NCBI RefSeq assembly: GCF_021390395.1
Contig: NZ_JAJUWT010000002.1
Span: 310,001-374,000 of the forward strand
Length of the DNA stretch: 64,000 nucleotides
DNA from: Saccharothrix sp. S26
GTDB lineage: Bacteria; Actinomycetota; Actinomycetes; Mycobacteriales; Pseudonocardiaceae
Reading direction: 5' to 3'
The notes below the pieces were generated by a model. It searched no databases, was not told the origin of the DNA, and saw only the letters and a list, made by a program, of their open reading frames with translations. Both the position numbers and the translations under genes were made by a program. Within the stretch, counting starts at the first letter, position 1; each line of letters starts with the position of its first letter. This document shows, in pieces, positions 9,049-16,372 of the stretch.

Positions 9049-11280
9049 GTGAAAGATCTTGGGCAAAAGAGATCGAAAGTCGTCCTCTTCTCCGCCGCCG
9101 CAATCCTGCTGGTGACACTCGTCACAGGTGTCGGGGTCATTCCCCATCTTTCGGGCGGTGGATTCGACGCCAACGGCACGGAATCGGTGGCGACGACCGA
9201 CGAGCTGAAGCGGGATTTCAAAGTCGGCGAGTCGGACGCCGTGTTCCTGGTGACGGCGGGCTCCGGTTCCGTCGATGATCCGGAGGCCGCCGCGGCGGGC
9301 AGCCGGGTCGCGACCGACTTGAAGGACGACAGCGCGGTCAAGTCGGTCGTCAGCTACTGGGAGAACCCGCAGCAGGGCGGTCTGCGCAGCAACGACGGCA
9401 GGTCCGCCATCGTGATCGTCGAACTCGACGGCTCGCAGAACGACAAGAGCGAGTGGCTGCGCGGCATGCACGAGCGCTACGACTCGCGGCAGGGCGCGGT
9501 GAAGGTGCAGATCGGCGGCAACGCCGAGGTGTTCCGCGCGATCCAGGACCAGATCATGGCGGACATGCTGATCGCCGAGGCGATCGCGATCCCGATCAGC
9601 ATGATCCTGCTGCTGTTCGTGTTCCGCAGCATCGTGGCGGCCCTGCTGCCCATCGCGATGGGCGCGCTGTCCGCCGCTGCGACGCTGTTCGTGCTGCGCG
9701 CGCTCACCGAGTTCACCGAAGTCTCGATCTTCTCGCTGAACCTGACCAGTGCCCTGGCCCTCGGCCTCGGCATCGACTACGGCCTGCTCATGGTCACCCG
9801 GTACCGCGAGGAACTGGCCAACGGGCACGCGGTTCCCGACGCGGTGAGCCGGACGATGCGCACGGCCGGCCGGACCGTGCTCTACAGCGGCATCACCGTC
9901 GCGCTCTCGCTCGGCACGTTGCTGCTGTTCCCCCTGCCGTTCCTGCGGTCCTTCGGGTACGCGGCGGTGCCGGTGGTCCTGGTCGCGATGCTCGGCGCCC
10001 TGGTCGTGCTGCCCGCGATGCTCAGGCTGCTCGGGCACAACGTCGAGAAGGGCTCGCTGCACCGGCTGCCGTCCATCAACCCCAGCGAGCGCAGCTGGGA
10101 ACGCCTGTCCCGCTGGACCATCCGCCGGCGCTTCCCGGTCGCGGCGGTGGGCGTCGTCGGCCTGGCGCTGCTCGCCCTGCCGTTCTTCCACATCGCCATC
10201 GGCAAGTCCGACGACAGGGTGCTCCCGCAGGACGCGTCGGTGCGCGACGTCGGCCGGCAGATCCGTGACAACTTCTCCGGCAACACGGCCTTCCCGGTCA
10301 GCGTCTACCTGCCGGACCTCGGCCGCGACGAGGCCGACCAGCGGGCGCTCGGCGAGCTGGCCGCGAAGATCTCCTCGATCTCGCAGGTCAGCATCGTGCG
10401 CGGTGCCGAGGGCATCTACGAGAAGGGCGCGCTCGGGACCCCGGTGCCGGGCATCCGCGAGGCCACGTCCACCGAGAAGTCCTCGTACCTGACGGTGTTG
10501 CTGCGCCCGAACATCGAGGTCTTCTCCGGCGAGGCCGCCGACGCGGTCGGGAGCATCCGCGCGGCAGGCCGGGAGCACGGCGCGTTGGTCGGCGGCGAGT
10601 CCGCCCGGCTGGTCGACAACAAGCAGGTCATCGCCGAGCGGCTGCCGATCGCGCTCGCACTGATCATGATCTTCACGCTGGTGCTGGTGTTCCTGCTGAC
10701 CGGCAGCCTGGTCGTGCCGATCAAGGCGCTGTTCCTGAACCTGTTGAGCCTCACCGCCACGTTCGGCGTGATGGTGTGGGGCTTCCAGGACGGCAACCTC
10801 GAGGGCCTGCTCGGGTTCACCTCGTCCGGGTACCTCGACAACGCCATGCCGGTGCTGATGTTCTGCGCCGCCTTCGGGTTGTCGATGGACTACGAGTTGT
10901 TCCTGGTGGCGCGGATCAAGGAAGAGTACGACCGCACCGGCGACAACAACCTCGCCGTCGTCGAGGGCATCAAGAAGACGGGCGCGGTGTTCACCTCCGC
11001 GGCCCTGCTGCTGGCGATCGTGTTCGCCGGCCTGATCGCCTCGAAGGTGTCGATCATCCAGATGGCGGGCCTCGGCATCGTGCTGGCGATCCTGATGGAC
11101 GCCACCCTGATCCGGTCGGCGCTCGTGCCCGCGCTCATGTCCATGATGGGCAGGGCGAACTGGTGGGCGCCGGGCTTCCTGCGCCGGTTGCACGCGAAGG
11201 TCCACCTCTCCGAGTCCATCGACGACGAGCCGGGGGCCCGGCGGGAGCGGAAGGTGCTGACCGATGCCGCCGAACGGTGA
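9049..11280 (+). CDS. MMPL/RND-type exporter
   Basis: A 743-residue transporter from GTG 9049 (GGGGAG ribosome site about 13 bases upstream). It has the two-fold MMPL build: TM1 at about residues 12-32, an outer loop, a bundle of five helices at about 170-330, a second TM near 365-385, a second loop and a final bundle at about 535-700. The DYG and DYE residues in the TM bundles (GIDYGLL and SMDYELF) are the usual proton-relay positions. Relatives export lipids, siderophores and polyketides. Located inside the cluster and overlapping the KAS III-like gene, it is the likely product exporter. Confidence 0.9.
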   Translation: MKDLGQKRSKVVLFSAAAILLVTLVTGVGVIPHLSGGGFDANGTESVATTDELKRDFKVGESDAVFLVTAGSGSVDDPEAAAAGSRVATDLKDDSAVKSVVSYWENPQQGGLRSNDGRSAIVIVELDGSQNDKSEWLRGMHERYDSRQGAVKVQIGGNAEVFRAIQDQIMADMLIAEAIAIPISMILLLFVFRSIVAALLPIAMGALSAAATLFVLRALTEFTEVSIFSLNLTSALALGLGIDYGLLMVTRYREELANGHAVPDAVSRTMRTAGRTVLYSGITVALSLGTLLLFPLPFLRSFGYAAVPVVLVAMLGALVVLPAMLRLLGHNVEKGSLHRLPSINPSERSWERLSRWTIRRRFPVAAVGVVGLALLALPFFHIAIGKSDDRVLPQDASVRDVGRQIRDNFSGNTAFPVSVYLPDLGRDEADQRALGELAAKISSISQVSIVRGAEGIYEKGALGTPVPGIREATSTEKSSYLTVLLRPNIEVFSGEAADAVGSIRAAGREHGALVGGESARLVDNKQVIAERLPIALALIMIFTLVLVFLLTGSLVVPIKALFLNLLSLTATFGVMVWGFQDGNLEGLLGFTSSGYLDNAMPVLMFCAAFGLSMDYELFLVARIKEEYDRTGDNNLAVVEGIKKTGAVFTSAALLLAIVFAGLIASKVSIIQMAGLGIVLAILMDATLIRSALVPALMSMMGRANWWAPGFLRRLHAKVHLSESIDDEPGARRERKVLTDAAER

Positions 11281-12292
11281 CGTGTTCGTCGCGGCCACGG
11301 CGGTCTGGCTCCCGCCGGCCGTCGACGCCGAGAGCGCCGTCCACGCGGGACTGTTCCACCAGAAGAGCTTCCGCCGCTGCCAGGTCGAGGCGGTCAGGGT
11401 GGCCGGGGACGAGTCGCCCGCGGAGATGGCGGCGTGGGCGGCACGCGAGGCGCTGGCCCGCAACGGCGGCGGTGCGGACCGGGTCGAGCTCGTGCTGCAC
11501 GCCAACATGTACTACCAGGGCCGGGAGATGTGGCCCGCGGCGTCGTTCGTGCAGCGCGAGTCCGTCGGCGGACGCGCTCCGGCGATCGACGTGCGGCAGA
11601 TGTCGAATGGCGGCATGGCGGCGATCCACCTGGGCCGGCACCACCTAGCGGGGTGCGCGGACGACGCGCTCGTGCTCGTGACGACGGGCGACAAGTTCTG
11701 CCCGCCGGGGTTCGACCGCTGGAACACCGATCCCGGCACGGTCTACGCCGACGGCGGAACGGCGGTTCTGCTGTCCAAGAAGGATGGCCTGGCCCGGCTG
11801 CTGTCCCTCGCGATGGTGTCCGACGCGGACCTGGAGCAGATGCACCGCGGCACGGACCCGTTCGAGGACGGTGCCCACGTGGCACCGCAGCCGATGAGCC
11901 TCGAGACGCGCAAGCAGCAGTTCGTCGAGCGCGTCGGCATGCAGTTCGCGATCGACAGGGTCGACGCCGGTCAGGACGAGGTGGTCAACAAGGCGCTGGC
12001 CGACGCCGGCGTGAAGCTCGACGAGATCGACTGGTTCGTGTTGCCCGCGTTCGGGCGGCGGCGCCTGGACCTGGGGCTCTTCCGGAGGCTCGGGGTCGAC
12101 CCGGACAGGTCGACGTGGCCGTGGGCCCGGCAGGTGGGGCATCTCGGTGCGGGGGACCAGATCGCGGGGCTCGACCACCTGGTCACGTCGGGCAAGGCCC
12201 GGCCGGGCCAGCTGTGCCTGCTGGTCGGCACCGGCGCGGGATTCTCGTGGTCCTGCGCGGTGGTCGAGGTCCGTTCGGTTCCTGCCTGGTAG
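11264..12292 (+). CDS. KAS III-like (DpsC/CerJ-type) acyltransferase or ketosynthase with Ser in place of Cys
   Basis: A 342-residue thiolase-fold protein, full KAS III length. The nucleophile elbow reads DVRQMSNGGMAAI, so the catalytic Cys position is Ser114. The canonical His-containing PHQAN block is PAFGR, and the canonical Asn block reads GHLGAGD (His293, Asp298). This Ser-His-Asp pattern recalls DpsC of daunorubicin biosynthesis, which uses a Ser nucleophile for starter-unit handling, and the CerJ group of acyl-ester-forming enzymes. The gene overlaps the exporter end by 17 bases. It probably transfers or condenses an acyl starter or side chain; which one is open. Confidence 0.8.
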   Translation: MPPNGDVFVAATAVWLPPAVDAESAVHAGLFHQKSFRRCQVEAVRVAGDESPAEMAAWAAREALARNGGGADRVELVLHANMYYQGREMWPAASFVQRESVGGRAPAIDVRQMSNGGMAAIHLGRHHLAGCADDALVLVTTGDKFCPPGFDRWNTDPGTVYADGGTAVLLSKKDGLARLLSLAMVSDADLEQMHRGTDPFEDGAHVAPQPMSLETRKQQFVERVGMQFAIDRVDAGQDEVVNKALADAGVKLDEIDWFVLPAFGRRRLDLGLFRRLGVDPDRSTWPWARQVGHLGAGDQIAGLDHLVTSGKARPGQLCLLVGTGAGFSWSCAVVEVRSVPAW

Positions 12293-12294
12293 CT

Positions 12295-12322
12295 CCCAGC
12301 ACGCCACGAGGGGCGTGCTGGG
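12295..12322. terminator. Bidirectional terminator between convergent genes
   Basis: Perfect 11-bp stem (CCCAGCACGCC paired with GGCGTGCTGGG) around a 6-base loop. It lies just after the KAS III-like stop and just after the stop of the convergent IS701-like gene, so it can end both transcripts. No long T run. Confidence 0.7.
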
Positions 12323-12328
12323 ACTCCG

Positions 12329-13435
12329 TCACACGTGGACGAGCGAGAGCTGTGACTCGGCGCGAGCCATCTCCAGCGCCGTGTACCCGGCGATCACCAA
12401 CGTGATGTGCCGGTACCAGCCGCGCCAGCTGCGCACCTCGTAGTAGCCGAGCCCGATCTCCTGCTTCGCCTTGCGGCAGTAGGCGCGCGAGTTGCGCAGC
12501 ACCTCGATCACCGGAGCGATCTCGGCGAGTTTGGTGTCCTGCCTGGTGAACGCGAGGTAATGCGCCTGCTCCTCACCCGAGGCGACGACGTGGAAGTTGC
12601 CGAAGCCCTCGGGTGTCGGGCTCGCCAGCCGCGACCGGGACAGCGAGGTGCCGCCGCACAGGAGTGTCTCCCGCACCGGTGTGCCGCCGACCGTCCGCGG
12701 CGCACCGGGACCGTCCGCGCGATCCGGCCGTAACCGGGAGAGCTCGCCCGGCGTGACCGACATGACGTGCGGGACCTGGTTGCGCTGCATGATCCGCCGG
12801 AACGTCTGCTTGTCCGGGCACTGGATCGAGTGCCCGACCCACCGCGGCACGATGCCGGCGCGGATCGTGCGTTCCACCATCTCGGCCGCGATGACCGACT
12901 TGCTGCGGTACACGACGTCGTCCGGTATGCCCGCGCGCCAACGCCTCGCCCGGTCGTCCGCCCAGATCTTGGGCAGGTACAGGTCGCGGTCGAGCACGAA
13001 CCCCTGGCCGCTCGCCGTGAGGTAGAACAGGATTATCCCGATCTGGCAGTTCTCGTGCTTCTCGGTCTCGACGCAGTACTGGCGCTCCGCGGCGACCGCC
13101 TGGCTGCCCTTCTTCGGGAACGCCACCTCGCTGACGAAGAGCGCTCCGCCGGAAGCACCGCCGATCCGAGTGATCATCGCGCGGAGGTCGTTGCGGACGG
13201 CCTCCTCGTCCCACTGGGCGCTGGTCAACAGTCGCTGCACGCCGTCGGCACGCTGCTCGCCGTCGTAGGTGCCGAACTGGTTGCCGTTGCGCCGGCCCTC
13301 GCTGGTGGCGCTGGGGAGGCCGAGCAGGTAGGTCCACATCCGGCGGCGCGGTTCGGCCCTGCCGAAGTTCACCGCGATCTCGTTGTAGACCTTCCTGAGC
13401 CATCGTTCGTAATCGTGGGCCTCGGTCGAAGTCAT
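12329..13435 (-). CDS. IS701-type transposase-like protein lacking DDE catalytic residues (domesticated)
   Basis: A 368-residue intact protein clearly related to IS701 transposases: N-terminal RRNGNQFGTYDGEQ and GVQRLLTSAQWDEEAVRNDL blocks, central ENCQIG and LYLPKIWADD blocks, and C-terminal YYEVRSWRGWYRHITL. Where active relatives have the first catalytic Asp (VDETGF) this protein has VSEVAF; where they have WVTGDEVYG it has WVGHSIQCP; and the acidic residue before the final block is missing (RAYCRKAKQEIGL). All three acidic ligands therefore appear lost while the frame stays open. No flanking terminal repeats are visible. It lies 18 bases downstream of the acyltransferase gene on the same strand, so it is probably co-expressed. 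Function unknown; a DNA-binding or scaffold role is possible. Confidence 0.8.
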   Translation of the reverse strand: MTSTEAHDYERWLRKVYNEIAVNFGRAEPRRRMWTYLLGLPSATSEGRRNGNQFGTYDGEQRADGVQRLLTSAQWDEEAVRNDLRAMITRIGGASGGALFVSEVAFPKKGSQAVAAERQYCVETEKHENCQIGIILFYLTASGQGFVLDRDLYLPKIWADDRARRWRAGIPDDVVYRSKSVIAAEMVERTIRAGIVPRWVGHSIQCPDKQTFRRIMQRNQVPHVMSVTPGELSRLRPDRADGPGAPRTVGGTPVRETLLCGGTSLSRSRLASPTPEGFGNFHVVASGEEQAHYLAFTRQDTKLAEIAPVIEVLRNSRAYCRKAKQEIGLGYYEVRSWRGWYRHITLVIAGYTALEMARAESQLSLVHV

Positions 13436-13453
13436 TTTTCCCCCAGGATCTGA

Positions 13454-14434
13454 TCAGACGTGCAGAACTGTCGCCAACTGCGTCAAGGTTCTGTCGAAGA
13501 CATCGACGTCCAAGCCCGGATCCTGGCCCGCTGGGGGCAGGAGGGGGAGGACCTTCGCGCGTTTCTCCCGCACGGCGGGATGCCTGCGCGTCATCGCCGC
13601 GCAACTCCCTCCCGGCCCGGCCTCGAGCAGCACGTGCGTGCCGTCCACGGCGAGCAGCGTGTCGAGCGCCGCCCAGAACTGGACGGGCAGGGCGAGCTGC
13701 GCGGCCCAGAACTCGGGCGTCCGCGCCTGCTCCGGACCGACCGGCAGGCCGGTCCTCGTCGACACGACGGTGATCTCGGGCGTGGACAGCCGCACACCGT
13801 CGAACGCGGCCTCGAACTCGACTGCGGCCCCGGCGCAGACGGGGCTGTGGAACGCCTGCCGGGCACGCGCCGGCTGACATGCGAACCCGTGGGCGGTCAA
13901 CGCCCGCACCACGGCCTGGAGCTCTTCCGCGGGACCGGTCAGCACCACCTGACGTGGCGTGTTGACGGCCCCGACCACCACGTCACCGACGAGGTGGGGC
14001 ACCACGTCACCGACCGCGCCGGCGACCGCGACCATGCCACCGGGCACGGTCTTGGTCATGGCCCGGCTCCGCCCGGCCATGATGCGGCCGGCGTCGCCGA
14101 CGTCGAACACCTTCGCGACCGCCGCGGCGGCCAGCTCACCCACGCTGTGCCCGATCAACGACGACGGCGTGACACCACGCGCGATGACCGCCGCACCCAG
14201 CGAGTAGCCGAGTCCGAACAGCAGCGGTTGCGCCCGTGACGCGTCGTCGAAGAGCGGACCGGGAACAGCCGAGAGCCATTCGTCCCTCAACTGGTCACCG
14301 TCGGTGTCGAGCGCCGCGAAGAACGAGTCCATCGCGGCCCGGAAAACCGGCTCGTCGCGGTACAGCCCCACACCCATTCCGTGGTGCTGAGCGCCCTGGC
14401 CCGGAAAGATCAGCGAAACGTTCTGCCCAGACAT
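13454..14434 (-). CDS. Stand-alone malonyl-CoA:ACP acyltransferase-like protein
   Basis: A 326-residue acyltransferase. The GQGAQ motif (residues 12-16), the nucleophile elbow GHSVGE with Ser97, and the catalytic His196 within AFHSP are all present; AFHS at this position is the malonyl-type signature in PKS acyltransferases. Start ATG 14434 was chosen because GGGGAG lies about 5 bases upstream, rather than the ATG 22 codons earlier. A discrete acyltransferase in a cluster usually loads an iterative or trans-AT synthase, or edits starter units as DpsD does; the DpsC-like gene nearby favours the second idea. It is upstream of the IS701-like gene in one transcription unit. Confidence 0.88.
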   Translation of the reverse strand: MSGQNVSLIFPGQGAQHHGMGVGLYRDEPVFRAAMDSFFAALDTDGDQLRDEWLSAVPGPLFDDASRAQPLLFGLGYSLGAAVIARGVTPSSLIGHSVGELAAAAVAKVFDVGDAGRIMAGRSRAMTKTVPGGMVAVAGAVGDVVPHLVGDVVVGAVNTPRQVVLTGPAEELQAVVRALTAHGFACQPARARQAFHSPVCAGAAVEFEAAFDGVRLSTPEITVVSTRTGLPVGPEQARTPEFWAAQLALPVQFWAALDTLLAVDGTHVLLEAGPGGSCAAMTRRHPAVREKRAKVLPLLPPAGQDPGLDVDVFDRTLTQLATVLHV

Positions 14435-14466
14435 ACGGTCTCCCCAACAGCCGCATGTTTCGTGCA

Positions 14467-14513
14467 CGCTGAAGACACCGTCCGTCGAACGGTTTTCCAA
14501 GCGATCTTCAGCG
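14467..14513 (-). terminator. Possible terminator or processing hairpin after the tetR gene
   Basis: Inverted repeat CGCTGAAGA (14467-14475) and TCTTCAGCG (14505-14513) enclosing a smaller ACCGT/ACGGT stem. It lies just beyond the tetR stop and before the acyltransferase start on the minus strand. It could end tetR transcription or serve as a protein site. Confidence 0.4.
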
Positions 14514-14530
14514 GAGCGCGCCGAGGAAAC

Positions 14531-15178
14531 TCAGTCGGTCTGGTCCTTCTTGGGATCGACGAGGTTCTTGAGCCCGTTCCACACGAGTTCGGAGTTCAAC
14601 CTTACAATCGTCTCTTTTGGTACGTCCCGGTTTTTCCACCACCAGGCGACCAACGCGTTGCCGGCCCCCTGGATCGACTCCGCGAGTGCGCGAGTGGCAC
14701 GCTCACGTTCGAGTTCGCTCGGCAGGTCGAGCGGCGGCATCTTGTGCAGGAGCATGGCCATCGCCTCGGTGGCCATCCGTTCGACCTGGTCGTGCACGTC
14801 CTTCGCGGCCTGATCGGCCGGTTTGTCGAGAAAGAGGATGCGCCAACCGGCTTCGTTGTCGGCGATCCAGTTGAAGAACACCTCCGTGGTGCGATGGAAG
14901 AGCTCCTCCATCGTGGTGGCGTCCGCCGGGTCGGCCCAGTGGCTGATCAGGGCCCCGGCATGGTGCTGCACAACGCTGATGTACAGGTCCGTCTTGGACT
15001 TGAAGTGGTCGTACAACCCCGGCGTGGTGATGCCGGCAGCGCGCGCGATCTTCCGCATTGAGGCCTGGTCGTACCCCTGTGCCGCGAAGACCTCGGTCGC
15101 CGCGGCACGGATAACCGCTCCTCGCTCGCTGAACGACAAGCGGGAAGTCGACTGGCCACGCCTCTGCTGTTCGGACAT
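14531..15178 (-). CDS. TetR-family transcriptional regulator (cluster-linked)
   Basis: A 215-residue repressor-type protein. The N-terminal helix-turn-helix (about residues 20-63, with RKIARAAGITTPGLYDHF as recognition region) is standard TetR; the C-terminal domain is helical with an unusual WWWKN run. Start ATG 15178 is the Met before SEQQRRG; the open frame runs further but has no supporting site. A 16-base palindrome at 15200-15215 lies just upstream and suggests autoregulation. Third-position G+C looks lower than in neighbours. It probably controls the acyltransferase unit and, from the matching palindrome at 9009, the exporter. Confidence 0.88.
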   Translation of the reverse strand: MSEQQRRGQSTSRLSFSERGAVIRAAATEVFAAQGYDQASMRKIARAAGITTPGLYDHFKSKTDLYISVVQHHAGALISHWADPADATTMEELFHRTTEVFFNWIADNEAGWRILFLDKPADQAAKDVHDQVERMATEAMAMLLHKMPPLDLPSELERERATRALAESIQGAGNALVAWWWKNRDVPKETIVRLNSELVWNGLKNLVDPKKDQTD

Positions 15179-15199
15179 CGGAATGAGCTTAACCCCGAA

Positions 15200-15215
15200 C
15201 CTGACACCTGTCAGG
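15200..15215. promoter_or_regulatory. Candidate autoregulatory TetR operator
   Basis: Perfect palindrome CCTGACA-CC-TGTCAGG, 22 bases upstream of the tetR start at 15178. The inner 14 bases follow the CTGA-N6-TCAG layout also seen at 9009-9022 before the exporter gene. Confidence 0.55.
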
Positions 15216-15739
15216 TAGGGCCGATCGTTGTGGCGCAGATCACTATTTCTGTGGTTGTCGGGCATCGGCCTCCGACGTTCGCCCGACTGGCCGGGCGTCC
15301 CATCATGACCGAAGGGGCCTTCGTCGTGGGGTCGAACGGCAAAGCCGCCGCTGCTGCATCCGGTGGGTTCGCGGCACGTGCCGTCCGTCGGCCGGACGCG
15401 GAACCTCGGCGCCACAAGGTCTTCGCTCTGTCCACTCCGGATGACCGGTGGGAGTCCGCCCCGCGGACGACTTCGACGGCCCGGAACCGCGCCTCCGAAG
15501 CACTCGAGGAAGACCGGTGGTCTGGTGGGGTGCGGGCCGGCCACCTTCGCGGTGGTCCTGGCGGTGGCACCCGGCCACCGACCGCTCGTGGTCCCTGGCC
15601 GGTCCCCGGCGTCGAGCTCCGCCGGCTCGACCCAGTCCGCCGCGCCTCGTGACGGTCAGGGGTCGTCGCTGTCGTCGTGGCCCCGCACGTGGTTCCGAAC
15701 GGGTTGGGCTGTGCGATCCGGGAGTGATGGAACGCACCT

Positions 15740-15771
15740 ACCGGATCGGTCGGGATACCGACCGGATCGGT
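15740..15771. promoter_or_regulatory. Tandem operator region before tetR/MMPL pair
   Basis: The 11-mer ACCGGATCGGT occurs at 15740-15750 and again at 15761-15771, exactly 21 bases (two helical turns) apart. A perfect inverted repeat CGGTCGG-GATA-CCGACCG (15747-15764) bridges them. The block ends 23 bases before the tetR ATG at 15795, a good position for cooperative TetR binding and autorepression. Confidence 0.6.
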
Positions 15772-15794
15772 TGGTTGTTGCGTAACGTGGAGGT

Positions 15795-16367
15795 ATGGCT
15801 CGAGCGTTGACCGACGACCAGTTGCTGGACCGCGTGGCCGGGTTGTTCGCACGGCACGGGTTCGATCACACGTCGTTGAAGGACCTGGCCGACGCGGTCG
15901 GGTTGTCGAAGGCCGGGTTGTTGCACCACTACCCCAGCAAGCAGGCGTTGTTCGAGGCCGCGCGGGACGTGGGGCGAAGTCACAGCCGGGCGCTGTTCGA
16001 CCAGGCGGCACAGGTGCCGGCCGGACCGCGGCGGGACCGGCGGGCGGTGGAGTTGTTGGTCGACTTCGCGTTGGACCGGCCCGGGTTGATCGCGTTGGAG
16101 ACCCGGGCGATCAGCTCGCTGGGCGCCGACGACGTGGACGGCGAGCGGTTGGACGCGTTGTCGCAGCACGTGCTCGCCGTGTTCGGCACCGGTGAGGGCA
16201 CCGGCGACACCGAACGGCTGGTCCGCGTCATCGGCATGCTCAGCGCCCTGGCCGTGCTCAGCCTGGCCGCCAACCACACGGGCGAGAAGACCGCGTGGCG
16301 GCCGCACATCATCGCCACCTGCCTCGACGCGCTCGGGCACCGCGACCCATCCCACCCGGAGGCCTGA
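15795..16367 (+). CDS. TetR-family repressor of the adjacent MMPL exporter
   Basis: A 190-residue regulator with an N-terminal TetR helix-turn-helix (about residues 8-52; LADAVGLSKAGLLHHYPSK as recognition helix region) and a helical ligand-binding domain ending in an LxxNHTGEK segment. GTGGAGG lies 5-11 bases before the ATG. The MMPL gene starts six bases after the stop, so the two form one operon under the tandem operators upstream. Typical role: derepress the pump on binding a toxic or lipid-like ligand. Confidence 0.9.
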   Translation: MARALTDDQLLDRVAGLFARHGFDHTSLKDLADAVGLSKAGLLHHYPSKQALFEAARDVGRSHSRALFDQAAQVPAGPRRDRRAVELLVDFALDRPGLIALETRAISSLGADDVDGERLDALSQHVLAVFGTGEGTGDTERLVRVIGMLSALAVLSLAANHTGEKTAWRPHIIATCLDALGHRDPSHPEA

Positions 16368-16372
16368 CCCCC

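Larger units (their letters stand above)
15179..15794. other. 616-base intergenic region between two tetR genes
   Basis: Apart from the operators listed separately I see no gene with convincing coding character. The open frames here on both strands are Arg/Pro/Ser-rich shadows without family resemblance or ribosome sites. The region separates the cluster from an unrelated TetR/MMPL pair and is a reasonable place for the cluster boundary. Confidence 0.5.

Noticed and set aside
9019-11508. 829-codon minus-strand frame opposite the cluster exporter
   Set aside because: Antisense shadow of an MMPL gene with clear transmembrane periodicity on the plus strand.
12329-13435. Active IS701 insertion sequence
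   Set aside because: The acidic catalytic residues appear replaced and no terminal inverted repeats or target duplications could be found around it.
15179-15794. Hidden gene between the two tetR genes
   Set aside because: Frames on both strands lack ribosome sites and family resemblance and have the composition of shadows.
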